The translations under genes and the position numbers were made by a program. This document shows positions 1-9,271 of a DNA stretch of 13,969 nt, one piece after another; the stretch's first letter is position 1; every line of letters begins with the position of its first letter. The notes below the pieces were generated by a model, which was not told where the DNA came from, made no database searches, and saw only the letters and a list, made by a program, of their open reading frames with translations. This DNA is from an uncultured Clostridia bacterium (GTDB taxonomy: Bacteria > Bacillota > Clostridia > Oscillospirales > Acutalibacteraceae): contig CAMOWP010000037.1 in assembly GCA_946628455.1 (NCBI GenBank), positions 1 to 13,969 of the forward strand, given 5' to 3'.

Positions 1-998
1 TCGGAAACGGACAGCCGTGGGACCTTGACAGAATCAACGGCGGCGTTCACGTTCTCTCGCCTTATGAGGCTATCGGCGGCGCAGAATGGTACAAGGGTAC
101 CGCTAACGCAATTTACCAGAACATTGCTTTCATTGAAAAGTATGACCCCGAATACGTTGTTATCCTTTCGGGCGACCATATTTATAAAATGAATTATGCA
201 AAGATGATTGATTTTCACAAGAAGAACAATGCCGACTGCACAATAGCAGTTCTCGAGGTTCCGTGGGAGGAGGCTTCGCGTTTCGGAATTCTTGCAACAG
301 ACGAAAACGACAAGATTTACGAATTTGCCGAGAAGCCTGCCCAGCCTAAGTCAAACAAGGCTTCAATGGGCGTTTACGTTTTCTCCTGGGACAAGCTGAG
401 AAAATACCTTATTGAGGACGAGGCTGACCCGAATTCCTCAAACGATTTCGGCAAAAACATCATTCCTGCAATGCTTGCAGACGGCCAGAGAATGTTCGCA
501 TTCCCGTTCAAGGGCTACTGGAAGGACGTTGGAACTATCGATTCACTGTGGGAAGCTAACCTCGATATTATCAACCCGAACGTTGACCTTGATTTGAGCG
601 ACAAGACCTGGAAGGTATATTCCCGCAATCCGATGGCTCCTCCGAGCTATATCGGCGAAAAAGCTCTTGTTGAAAATTCGTCAATCGGCGAGGGCTGTGA
701 CATTGAGGGTAAAATAGATTATTCGGTTGTATCGCCCGACGTTGAAATCGGCGAGGACGCCGAGGTTAAATATTCGGTTATTATGCCGGGCGCTAAAATC
801 GGCAAGGGTGCAAAGGTTTACTATTCAATTATCGCCGAGGACGCTGTTATTGAGGATGGCGCGCAGGTTGGCGAAATTCCCGAAAACCTTGAAAACCCTG
901 CTGACTGGGGCGTTGCCGTTATCGGCTCGGGAGCTAAGATTAAGACAGGCACTAAAATTGCACCGAAGGATATGATTGCATCGGGAGAGGAGGTATAA
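1..998 (+). CDS. glgC: Glucose-1-phosphate adenylyltransferase, catalytic subunit (5' partial)
   Basis: This enzyme makes ADP-glucose from glucose-1-phosphate and ATP, the first committed step of bacterial glycogen synthesis, in the cytoplasm. The frame is open from base 3 with no stop, so the gene starts left of the window. The ATG at 189 is internal: before it the frame already reads family sequence such as GNGQPWDLDRINGGVHVLSPY. Visible motifs are ILSGDHIYKM, carrying the catalytic-site aspartate, the sugar-phosphate-binding FAEKP, and FKGYWKDVGTIDSLWEAN. A C-terminal left-handed beta-helix follows, with hexapeptide-like repeats rich in IGEG and IGKGAKV. About 332 residues are visible, so compared with the usual length near 400 roughly the first 65-70, including the nucleotide-binding GGGxGxRL segment, are missing. 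The stop codon is 2 bases before the glgD start, so the two genes are almost certainly co-transcribed. Identification is very secure. Confidence 0.96.
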   Translation, partial: GNGQPWDLDRINGGVHVLSPYEAIGGAEWYKGTANAIYQNIAFIEKYDPEYVVILSGDHIYKMNYAKMIDFHKKNNADCTIAVLEVPWEEASRFGILATDENDKIYEFAEKPAQPKSNKASMGVYVFSWDKLRKYLIEDEADPNSSNDFGKNIIPAMLADGQRMFAFPFKGYWKDVGTIDSLWEANLDIINPNVDLDLSDKTWKVYSRNPMAPPSYIGEKALVENSSIGEGCDIEGKIDYSVVSPDVEIGEDAEVKYSVIMPGAKIGKGAKVYYSIIAEDAVIEDGAQVGEIPENLENPADWGVAVIGSGAKIKTGTKIAPKDMIASGEEV

Positions 999-1000
999 CT

Positions 1001-2125
1001 ATGAACGGAAAAAAAGTTCTTGGCATGATTTTTGCCAACATTCACGAAGAGGCGCTTGAATCTCTTACAGATATGAGAACAATGGGCTCTGTTCCCTTCT
1101 GTTCGCGTTACCGTCTTATTGACTTCCCTCTCTCAAATATGGTTGAAAGCGGGATTACAAAAATCGGCGTTGTAACAAACGCAAACTTTAATTCGCTGAT
1201 GGACCATGTCGGAACAGGTAAGCCCTGGGATTTATCAAGAAAGACTGACGGTCTTTATCTTCTTCCGCCTTATTCGCTGACCTCAACCACTATGTGGGGA
1301 AACAGAATTGACGCAATTTACGGAAATATGGGCTTCCTTGACCAGAGCAATCAGGAATACGTTCTTATGACTGACTGCTACAACGTTATGAACATTGACT
1401 ATGAGGAGCTTTTCGAGGCTCACGAAAAGAGCGGCGCTGCCATTACGGTTGTAGGCGTTAAGGGAAAGATGCCGAAGAATATGGGCTCACTGCTCGTATT
1501 CAACGACGTTGCCGAGGACGGAAAAATCCTTGACGCTGCTGTTGACCCTGCAAGCGACGAGGAGGTATTCTATTCCTGCAACATCATTCTGATTAAAAAG
1601 TATCTTCTTCAGACGCTTATTACAACCGCTCATTCAAAGAACGAGGTATCCTTCCAGAGAAGCATACTTATGAACTGCATAAACAGCGGTATGGCTTACG
1701 CATATGACGCAAGCGCTAACTTTGTGGGCACCATTGACAGCGTTCAGAGCTATTACGATATCTCAATGTCTCTTCTTGACAGAGAGAATAAAAAGAAGCT
1801 CTTCGCTCCCGAAAGGCCAATCTACACCAAGGAGCGCGACGATATGCCTACCCTTTACGGAACAGAGGCTAAGGTTAACAACTCCCTTATCGCAGACGGC
1901 TGTGAAATCAAGGGTACGGTTGAAAACTGCGTAATATTCAAGGGCGTTAAGGTTGAGGCTGACGCTGTAGTTAAAAACTCAATTCTTATGCAGGATACAG
2001 TTATCGGCGAGGGTACAAAGGTTAACTATATCATTGCGGACAAGAACGTTAATATCAAATCAGGCGTTGAGCTTTCGGGCGCTGCTAACTTCCCCGTCAG
2101 CCTCAGCAAGGACACACGCATTTAG
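1001..2125 (+). CDS. glgD: GlgD, non-catalytic/regulatory-type ADP-glucose pyrophosphorylase subunit
   Basis: This 374-residue paralogue of GlgC has the length typical of the GlgD subunit found in Bacillota. It keeps the nucleotidyltransferase fold, seen as SRYRLIDFPLSNMVESGI at residues 35-52 and GKPWDLSRKTDGLYLLPPYS near 73-92, plus a C-terminal beta-helix (IADGCEIKGTVENCVIF, then repeats). It lacks the glycine-rich nucleotide loop at the N-terminus, reading MIFANIHEEALESLTDMR instead. The SGDH motif is replaced by MTDCYNVMNID at residues 123-133, and no FxEKP motif is seen. In known GlgC/GlgD pairs GlgD is poorly active alone and stimulates GlgC in a heterotetramer; that role is inferred here. 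The start is set by GGAGAGGAGGT ending 6 bases before the ATG, which is 2 bases after the glgC stop. Confidence 0.95.
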   Translation: MNGKKVLGMIFANIHEEALESLTDMRTMGSVPFCSRYRLIDFPLSNMVESGITKIGVVTNANFNSLMDHVGTGKPWDLSRKTDGLYLLPPYSLTSTTMWGNRIDAIYGNMGFLDQSNQEYVLMTDCYNVMNIDYEELFEAHEKSGAAITVVGVKGKMPKNMGSLLVFNDVAEDGKILDAAVDPASDEEVFYSCNIILIKKYLLQTLITTAHSKNEVSFQRSILMNCINSGMAYAYDASANFVGTIDSVQSYYDISMSLLDRENKKKLFAPERPIYTKERDDMPTLYGTEAKVNNSLIADGCEIKGTVENCVIFKGVKVEADAVVKNSILMQDTVIGEGTKVNYIIADKNVNIKSGVELSGAANFPVSLSKDTRI

Positions 2126-2155
2126 CATTTATAATTTATAATTGGGAGAAAAAAG

Positions 2156-3583
<1,428 letters not shown>

Positions 3584-3592
3584 AGATAAATA

Positions 3593-3632
3593 AAAAAAGA
3601 CGGCTTCGGGATTTCCCTTAGCCGTCTTTTTT
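3593..3632. terminator. Bidirectional intrinsic terminator between glgA and the zinc-ribbon gene
   Basis: A perfect 13-base inverted repeat, AAAAAAGACGGCT (3593-3605) and AGCCGTCTTTTTT (3620-3632), encloses a 14-base interior that can add a small GGGA/TCCC pairing. The T-run follows the GC-rich stem on both strands, so it can end glgA on the plus strand and the converging zinc-ribbon gene on the minus strand. Confidence 0.92.
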
Positions 3633-3645
3633 CTTTGCATTGTGT

Positions 3646-4275
3646 TTATGAGCCGACAACCTGGCCGATTATAAGTAAAATGTTGACTACAAGTCCAATA
3701 ATAAAGAAAGTTCTGATTTTCTTTGCGTGTGAATTAGCTGAAACGCTGTCATTCATTGCAATTGCTTCCTTCATCTTGTTATAATGACCGATTGACAGTG
3801 CGCCCCATATAATTCCGAGCAAAAAGCCGAGAATAACCATAACAAGATAACCTGAAGCGTTAGGCATAGGTCCTGCAGGGACACCGTTCTGCGGCATACC
3901 AAACTGCTGCTGTGCTGTAAACGGGTCTGACTGCGCGCCGTAGGGCTGTTGCTGTGGTGCGCCGTACTGGGGCTGCTGAGGTGCAGCGTACTGAGGCTGC
4001 TGAGGTGCGCCATACTGAGGCTGCTGGGGTGCAGCGTACTGAGGCTGCTGGGGTGCAGCGTACTGAGGCTGCTGAGGTGCGCCATACTGAGGCTGCTCGG
4101 GTGCAGCGTACTGAGGCTGCTCGGGTGCAGCGTACTGAGGCTGCTCGGGTGCAGCGTACTGAGGCTGCGGTTCGGGAGCGTTCATTTCTTCAGCCTTTTC
4201 AACGGGATTTCCGCAATAAGGGCATACACGTGCTTCCTCGGGAATGTCCGCTCCGCAAGTTCTACAAAGTGCCAT
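3646..4275 (-). CDS. Zinc-ribbon protein with QPQYAAPx repeats and CD225/dispanin-like membrane tail
   Basis: This 209-residue protein has three parts. An N-terminal zinc ribbon has two CxxC knuckles (C4, C7, C18, C21; CRTCG and CPYCG). A low-complexity linker at residues 37-108 consists of nine tandem octapeptides QPQY(A/G)AP(E/Q), followed by a degenerate tenth. The tail has two predicted membrane helices, about residues 143-162 and 189-209, joined by a polar loop ending SANSHAKKIRTFF. That helix-loop-helix with a conserved small-residue pattern resembles CD225/dispanin proteins, often found in bacteria with zinc-ribbon N-termini. Molecular function is unknown. The start is the second of two close ATGs: AAGGAG lies 8 bases before it but only 2 bases before the ATG at 4281. 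It follows the GT2 gene by 42 bases and may be the last gene of that minus-strand transcript. Confidence 0.8.
   Translation of the reverse strand: MALCRTCGADIPEEARVCPYCGNPVEKAEEMNAPEPQPQYAAPEQPQYAAPEQPQYAAPEQPQYGAPQQPQYAAPQQPQYAAPQQPQYGAPQQPQYAAPQQPQYGAPQQQPYGAQSDPFTAQQQFGMPQNGVPAGPMPNASGYLVMVILGFLLGIIWGALSIGHYNKMKEAIAMNDSVSANSHAKKIRTFFIIGLVVNILLIIGQVVGS
3928..4167 (-). repeat. In-frame 24-bp tandem repeat (nine units plus one degenerate)
   Basis: The coding repeat unit is 24 bases, giving octapeptides QPQYAAPE, QPQYAAPQ or QPQYGAPQ. In gene order the units are three AAPE, one GAPQ, two AAPQ, one GAPQ, one AAPQ and one GAPQ, then a degenerate QQPYGAQS. The three AAPE units are identical at DNA level, as are the two adjacent AAPQ units. 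Near-identity at synonymous positions points to recent expansion, and the unit length keeps the frame when copies are gained or lost. Confidence 0.93.
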
Positions 4276-4317
4276 AATCATTTCTCCTTTTTATTTATTA
4301 CTGATTTCTCAATCAGC

Positions 4318-5250
4318 TTATTTACTCTTTTTTTCGTTTGAAACCCGAATTAAATTCATTTCAAAATCCTGCTTGCTCTTTCTTCTGAGGCTCTCAAGAG
4401 TCAGCCCTGAGAAAAGGGACTGTATTGAAGCGAGCGCAACGAAGCCGCAGACGATGAGGGTGGGGAACTTTGCAACAAGCCCCGTTTTAAAATAATCAAC
4501 GAGAACAGGAATGAAGAAGCCCAACGCGAGGAGAAAGAGAGCTACCGCAATTAAGCTGAAAAACGCAAGCGGCTTATAGTCGCGGAAAAGACGGAAGATT
4601 GTTCTTATCACCTTAAAGCCGTCGGAATATGTGTTGAGCTTTGACTCGCTTCCCTCGGGTCTGTCTCTGTAATCTATAACAACGTTTTCAACGAGCATAT
4701 TTTTATCAATCGCGTGGATTGACATTTCCGTTTCAATTTCAAAGCCCTTTGAAAGCACGGGATACGTTTTAACGAATTCGTAGCTGAAGGCTCTGTAGCC
4801 TGTCATAATATCGTTGATATTGCTTTTGAAAATAAGATTTATGCTCTTTTTAACAAGGCTGTTTCCAAAATTGTGAAACGGCCTTTTATTCTCCTCATAA
4901 TAGGTTGAGGAAAGCCTGTCGCCAACCACCATATCGGCGCCTCGCAAAAGCACCCTGTCAGCCATTTCGCGCGCGTATTCGGCGGGATAAGTGTCGTCGC
5001 CGTCAGCCATAATATAGCAAAGCGCGTCAATCTCCCTGAACATACGGCGGATAACGTTTCCCTTGCCCTGCTTATATTCCTTTCTGACTACTGCGCCTGC
5101 CTTTTCGGCAATCTCTGCCGTCCCGTCAGTTGAGTTGTTATCGTAAACGTAAACAACAGCCTCGGGGAGCGCCTGCCTGAAATCGCTGACAACCTTTTCA
5201 ATTGTTTTAGCCTCGTTATAGCAAGGCACAAGAACTGCTATTTTATCCAT
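4318..5250 (-). CDS. GT2 polyprenyl-phosphate glycosyltransferase (GtrB/DPM1-like)
   Basis: This 310-residue protein has an N-terminal GT-A domain that starts IAVLVPCYNEA (residues 4-14). It carries DNNSTDGT (37-44), the metal-binding DGDDTYP (83-89), DIMTGYRAFS (147-156) and an ETEM segment (172-175). Two predicted membrane helices (about 229-251 and 263-283) end in a basic cytosolic tail. This is the layout of dolichyl/undecaprenyl-phosphate sugar transferases, which move a sugar from a nucleotide donor to the lipid carrier. The sugar cannot be told. An upstream in-frame ATG at 5364 was rejected because it lies deep inside the preceding gene. The chosen ATG overlaps that gene's stop by 8 bases with GGAG about 8 bases before, suggesting translational coupling. 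It lies beside GT-C-like and GtrA-like genes, supporting a Gtr-type system. Confidence 0.9.
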   Translation of the reverse strand: MDKIAVLVPCYNEAKTIEKVVSDFRQALPEAVVYVYDNNSTDGTAEIAEKAGAVVRKEYKQGKGNVIRRMFREIDALCYIMADGDDTYPAEYAREMADRVLLRGADMVVGDRLSSTYYEENKRPFHNFGNSLVKKSINLIFKSNINDIMTGYRAFSYEFVKTYPVLSKGFEIETEMSIHAIDKNMLVENVVIDYRDRPEGSESKLNTYSDGFKVIRTIFRLFRDYKPLAFFSLIAVALFLLALGFFIPVLVDYFKTGLVAKFPTLIVCGFVALASIQSLFSGLTLESLRRKSKQDFEMNLIRVSNEKKSK

Positions 5251-7195
5251 TTTTATTCTCCACAGTGAAAGGTTTTTCATTTTTGCTGAAAATTGTAAAT
5301 ATAACGAACGGAAGCGCGCATACCATTGGCACGGTGTAACGCATATACGCAACGGGGCCCGCAAAGCTTATAAGATAATTGAAATATGCCGCAGACGCCG
5401 CAAGAAGCGCGTTCCTTCTTTTTTTCATTAATCCGTAAAGGATAAGCAGCACATATATCCAGGTATACGTTGCCATTTCAAGTAAGGCGCCGCTGAGCGG
5501 ATTTTTCATAAGCAGCTCAAGCGCGTAATCAACAAGGTCGCGCGGAGCCTCCTTGCCCATATAATTATCAAAGCCGTCAATGACTGTGTCGATATGCTTA
5601 TCGCCGATATTCGCGTATGTCACCTGCTTGTTTCCGCCGAAGGAGAACCAGCCGTAATGAAGGTTGAGATACGCCTGAATGTATGAATCGGGGTGCTTTT
5701 TAAGCCCTGTAAGCCACGCCTTTATATACGCCTTGAGGTCGTCGGAGGTTGCATATTTGCAGTACTGGCTCTTTATTGAATCGGCAAGCTCCTTATCGTA
5801 GCTCTTGCCTATTTCATCAAGGTTACCGTTTAAAACGCCGAGGATTGCCTTCTCCTCTTCAGGGGAAATATCGTCTCTGTAATCGTGAACGTACCTTGCA
5901 GTCTGCGTAAACGGAACGGAAAGAAGCTCGCGCGGGCTACCTGATGAGATATTCATTGCGGGATATATAACACCTGCTATTCCAATCTGGAAAACAAGCA
6001 TAGAGCAGAGCGCCGCAGAGGCAATTTTTACCGTGCGCTTTCTGTCCTTTAATCGGAAAAGTAATATGCACACAAGCATAAGCGCCATTATGTAAATACC
6101 GTTATTCCTTGTCATAATAAACACAAGAACGCACGCCGCATATGCAACGAGCCTGCCCCTTGTTATTCTTTCAGCGGTAAGAAGCTCATATGTAAGCACG
6201 ATGACAAGAGTCATCATAGCCATAAAGAAGGTATCCTTGACCACAGTCATTGAATAAATCGGAAACAGCGGATTGAGCGCGAAGAACGCGGCAGAAAGCA
6301 TAATAAATCTTTGCCTTGCGCCGTATTTTTTCATAACCGCAATGCAGTAGGCAAAGCTGAGCGCAAGCACCGCCGCCTGAACAATGCAGAGAAGCTCAAA
6401 TGCAATTGCGTAGGAATGAATAAGCGCTCCGAATTTCAGAGTTATATTCAGAATTTCCGTATAAAAAACGGGATGGTGAGTGTTAATCAGAACGCTTTCA
6501 TCTGCTAAAACTATCGCCCTTGCAGACCAAGCGTTGACGTACCTTCCGACAAGCTGCGCCAGCTCGTCCTTAGCGTCAGGTGTGAAGCAGCCCGGGTAAA
6601 GCAGAAGCATATACGGAGCCCAGAAAACGAAGAACAGCGCGCCGTATCCAAAAATCTCCCTTTTCATTGAAAGGGGCTTTTTCAGATAGTATGCGGAGTT
6701 GACGTTGAACGCATAATTTGAAAGAACAGAAAGAAGGGCGTAAATAACCATACCACAGCCGAGCATTTTTATCAGCGTTAAAAACACTGCGCCCTCGCTG
6801 CCGAGAACGTAAGCCCAGCTTCCCTTTTTGCTGTAGCTTTTACAGAGGATAAGCGCAAGCGGAGCAAGCCCTGAAAACACAGCCGCAACAGCCTTTTCAA
6901 CGCGGCTGCCCTTGTATTTCGGAGCCCTGGAAAACAGAAAATAAAACACGCCTATAAAAAGCAATGAAAAAACATCAATGCCTTTAACTGCGTGCTTAAG
7001 ATGGAAGAACAGCCTTCCGAATAAAATTTTTGATACAAGTACATCCTTGTACTTTTCGGGCATACCGTACTTTGCGCTGTTTATGTAAAGCGTCATCGAC
7101 GAAACAGACGCCATCAGAAGCCAGAGCAAGTTTTTGAAATACGGCTTTGCCTTTTCAAAATATGGCTCAGCTGCCGCTTTTATCCTGCTTTTCAT
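5243..7195 (-). CDS. Large polytopic membrane protein, DUF6020/GT-C glycosyltransferase-like
   Basis: This 650-residue protein has roughly a dozen hydrophobic helices. After one helix comes the segment YPGCFTPDAKDELAQ (from about residue 200), with acidic residues D207 and D210, then NTHHP (about 238-242) and VVKDTFF (about 318-324). From memory of the DUF6020 family these are its hallmarks. An acidic residue in an early external loop is also the catalytic pattern of GT-C enzymes, which use lipid-linked sugars on the outer face of the membrane. A soluble-looking stretch follows the middle helices (YRDDISPEEEKAILGVL and after). The ATG at 7195 was chosen over an adjacent TTG; AAAGG is 4 bases before it. 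The gene overlaps gtrA by 29 bases and GT2 by 8 bases, so the three are translated from one message. The likely role is transfer of the sugar made by GT2 onto an unknown surface acceptor. Confidence 0.75.
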   Translation of the reverse strand: MKSRIKAAAEPYFEKAKPYFKNLLWLLMASVSSMTLYINSAKYGMPEKYKDVLVSKILFGRLFFHLKHAVKGIDVFSLLFIGVFYFLFSRAPKYKGSRVEKAVAAVFSGLAPLALILCKSYSKKGSWAYVLGSEGAVFLTLIKMLGCGMVIYALLSVLSNYAFNVNSAYYLKKPLSMKREIFGYGALFFVFWAPYMLLLYPGCFTPDAKDELAQLVGRYVNAWSARAIVLADESVLINTHHPVFYTEILNITLKFGALIHSYAIAFELLCIVQAAVLALSFAYCIAVMKKYGARQRFIMLSAAFFALNPLFPIYSMTVVKDTFFMAMMTLVIVLTYELLTAERITRGRLVAYAACVLVFIMTRNNGIYIMALMLVCILLFRLKDRKRTVKIASAALCSMLVFQIGIAGVIYPAMNISSGSPRELLSVPFTQTARYVHDYRDDISPEEEKAILGVLNGNLDEIGKSYDKELADSIKSQYCKYATSDDLKAYIKAWLTGLKKHPDSYIQAYLNLHYGWFSFGGNKQVTYANIGDKHIDTVIDGFDNYMGKEAPRDLVDYALELLMKNPLSGALLEMATYTWIYVLLILYGLMKKRRNALLAASAAYFNYLISFAGPVAYMRYTVPMVCALPFVIFTIFSKNEKPFTVENKNG

Positions 7196-7673
7196 CAAGC
7201 CTTTCCGTTTTGTCCTTTCTGAAAACTATAAGCTTTGAAAAAACGTAATTTAAAATAACAATTACAATTGATAAAGAAATTTTTGAATATAAGCCGTCAG
7301 TTAAAAGAACGCCTATTTTATCAAGATGAAGAGCGTAAACTATTGTGAAAACAAAACGGTCAAGCCCCGCCTTTTCAAGAAGCGGAACGCCGAGCAGCTC
7401 AATAGCTCCCGTTACCGCCCTTGATGAGGCAAAGGTTAAAAATTCCCTTAAAACAAGCTTTTTTTCGAAGCTTTTCGATTTGAAAACCCACAGCTTGTTT
7501 GTAAAGAAAGCAAAAACCATCGCCAGCGTCCAGCTCAGGGTATTTGAAAGAATAACACCAAGGTGAAATACCTTTTCAAATATCGCATACGAGCCCCAGC
7601 TCACAATTGTTGCAAGAACGCCGAAGACAATGTATATAATTATTTCTTCATACTTTTTAAAAAATTTCTTCAT
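7167..7673 (-). CDS. GtrA-like membrane protein (candidate lipid-linked sugar flippase)
   Basis: This 168-residue protein has about four predicted helices: IIIYIVFGVLATIVSWGSY (about residues 11-29), a second pair around LSNTLSWTLAMVFAFFTNKLWVF, and a final one around LSIVIVILNYVFSKLIVF. The NTLSWTLAMVFAFFTNKLWVF segment is the GtrA family signature. GtrA/GtcA proteins are thought to flip polyprenyl-phosphate-sugars across the membrane. At 168 residues it is a little longer than common members because of an extended central region (EKAGLDRFVFTIVYALHLDK). No convincing Shine-Dalgarno precedes the ATG; the upstream DNA holds a GC-rich hairpin instead. A basic, polar tail (KTERLDEKQDKSGS) is encoded where the next gene overlaps. 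The neighbouring genes fit a GtrA/GtrB/GT-C trio. Confidence 0.87.
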   Translation of the reverse strand: MKKFFKKYEEIIIYIVFGVLATIVSWGSYAIFEKVFHLGVILSNTLSWTLAMVFAFFTNKLWVFKSKSFEKKLVLREFLTFASSRAVTGAIELLGVPLLEKAGLDRFVFTIVYALHLDKIGVLLTDGLYSKISLSIVIVILNYVFSKLIVFRKDKTERLDEKQDKSGS

Positions 7674-7685
7674 AAATTATTCAGT

Positions 7686-7713
7686 CACGGGCGGGTATTG
7701 CTATCCGCCCGTG
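7686..7713 (-). other. GC-rich hairpin without T-tract between the transporter and gtrA genes
   Basis: A perfect 9-base inverted repeat, CACGGGCGG (7686-7694) and CCGCCCGTG (7705-7713), sits 12 bases after the transporter stop codon and 12 bases before the gtrA ATG on the minus strand. No U-run follows in the direction of transcription, so it is not a standard intrinsic terminator. It could be an mRNA processing or stability element, or limit gtrA translation. Confidence 0.7.
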
Positions 7714-7725
7714 GAAAATTCAATA

Positions 7726-9222
7726 TTATTCTTCAGCAGTTCCTCTTCTCTCTGCAAGAGCTGCTGAAATTTCAGCCTTCTTTTCGCCAACGATGTCATA
7801 CTTGAACATCGGTATAACGGAAAGCAGAGCAAGGATACCCGGCATTACCGTATAAGCAAAGAAGATTATGTCCTTAGTCTTTGTTTCAAAGCCTGCTGCC
7901 GCGCCTGTTTCAATTGCCTTAAGAGTGTCCGAATAGCCTGAAATGCCAACGAACACAAGGCCGAGAGCAGTTCCGAGAGCAAGGCAAACCTTGATTGTGA
8001 GGGTAAGAATTGAATAAGCTGCGCCCTCCATTCTCTTGCCTGTTTCGTACTCATAGTAGTCAACACAGTCAGCAGTCATAATCATAGGCATAAGAGTAAC
8101 TGCGCCGAACTGTAAGCCGATAAGGAAGAGTGAAAGGAAGAAGAGAACTGTGAGAACAGCGTTTCCACCCTTGAACCAATCCTCAGAGCTTGTGCAGGCC
8201 TTGAACCAGAAATGGCCGATAACAAATGAGAAAACGGAAGCGGCCAAGCCGTAGATTGACATAATGAGATAAACCTTTTTCTCATTGAGCTTTTTGATAA
8301 GAACAGGGCAGATTGCCATGCTTATCATTGAGCCGATAGCTGTTACAATACCGAGAACGGCAACGAGGTTCTGAGAGCCTAAAAGAACGTTTGCAGCCTG
8401 AACCTGAATACCCATAGCCATCTGACGTCCGAAGCCGAGGAAATAGGAAACGATAACGAGCATAAGCGGCTTGTTGTCCTTAAGAGCGGCAATCATATCC
8501 TTTGTTGTTATCTTTTCACTTGATTCGGTTACAACTCTTTCTTTATTGATAAGAGGAATAAGAGCGAAAAGCACGCAGCCGAGAACTGCTGTTAAAACTG
8601 CAACCCAGAAATACTCGGAAGCAATCATAGGTAAATCGGTTTCACCCTTTTTAACTATAACCTTTGAGCCCTGCGGAATTATTAAGCAAACGATAGGAAC
8701 AATAACAACGCAGGCTGAGAAGCCTATCTGCTTAGCTGTGTTTGAAATTGAAACAACGTTAGTTCTCTCTGTCGGATTCGGGGTGAGCGCAGCGGCGATA
8801 CCCTGAGACGGAACGTCGCCCATAGTCATAGCGATTGACCAGATGAGATATGTAACGAAAATCCATACGTAGGTTAAGGTTTTGTTCTCTTTAAACGGAA
8901 CGTTGATAAAGATAACTGCGGTAAAAATAAGAAGCGGAAGGATTGAATAGGTTATCATTCCCTTGAATTTACCGAGCTTGCTCTTTGAACGGTCCACCAT
9001 ACCGCCGACGATCGGGTCGGCAACGGCTGAAATAATCTTTGCAACGAGGATAAGAATACCTACTACTGCAATATCAGCTCCGAGAATTGAGCCGTCAAAT
9101 TCAGCCTGATAGGAATTGAGAAGCCCAACGATTGCCTGGAAGCCGAAAAGCCCGAGCGAATAAGCGATAATCTCTTTGACGCTCAGATATTTCTGCTTGC
9201 TGATGTCTTTTACGTTTTCCAT
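7726..9222 (-). CDS. GPH-family (MFS) sugar:cation symporter
   Basis: This 498-residue membrane protein has around twelve hydrophobic segments. It carries signatures of the glycoside-pentoside-hexuronide:cation symporter family: ADPIVGGMVDRSKSKLGKFK (residues 68-87), GDVPSQG with PTER soon after (135-153), and ADCVDYYEYETGKRMEG (384-400) in the second half. Family members such as MelB, XynP and UidB import sugars or glycosides with Na+ or H+; the substrate here cannot be deduced. An ATG further upstream at 9348 was rejected because it lies inside the dehydrogenase gene. The chosen ATG has GGAGG 8 bases before it. It lies 49 bases after the dehydrogenase gene, in an AT-rich gap with no clear terminator, so the two are probably one unit, perhaps for uptake and oxidation or reduction of one compound. 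Confidence 0.9.
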   Translation of the reverse strand: MENVKDISKQKYLSVKEIIAYSLGLFGFQAIVGLLNSYQAEFDGSILGADIAVVGILILVAKIISAVADPIVGGMVDRSKSKLGKFKGMITYSILPLLIFTAVIFINVPFKENKTLTYVWIFVTYLIWSIAMTMGDVPSQGIAAALTPNPTERTNVVSISNTAKQIGFSACVVIVPIVCLIIPQGSKVIVKKGETDLPMIASEYFWVAVLTAVLGCVLFALIPLINKERVVTESSEKITTKDMIAALKDNKPLMLVIVSYFLGFGRQMAMGIQVQAANVLLGSQNLVAVLGIVTAIGSMISMAICPVLIKKLNEKKVYLIMSIYGLAASVFSFVIGHFWFKACTSSEDWFKGGNAVLTVLFFLSLFLIGLQFGAVTLMPMIMTADCVDYYEYETGKRMEGAAYSILTLTIKVCLALGTALGLVFVGISGYSDTLKAIETGAAAGFETKTKDIIFFAYTVMPGILALLSVIPMFKYDIVGEKKAEISAALAERRGTAEE

Positions 9223-9271
9223 AAATTTTCCTCCAAATATATATAAATTAGTTTTGCGCTTAAAAAACTGA

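Noticed and set aside
3928..4167. CRISPR-like array
   Set aside because: The 24-base units are contiguous with no unique spacers and they encode an in-frame octapeptide.
3949..4341. Two overlapping plus-strand open frames rich in LLRCSVLR and EAAEVQRT repeats
   Set aside because: They are antisense readings of the 24-bp coding repeat of the zinc-ribbon gene, which is open in several frames only because the unit is a multiple of three.
5251..5364. N-terminal extension of the GT2 protein to an ATG at 5364
   Set aside because: The added 38 residues are not family-like and overlap the coding end of the preceding gene; the ATG at 5250 has a ribosome binding site and begins directly at the GT-A fold.
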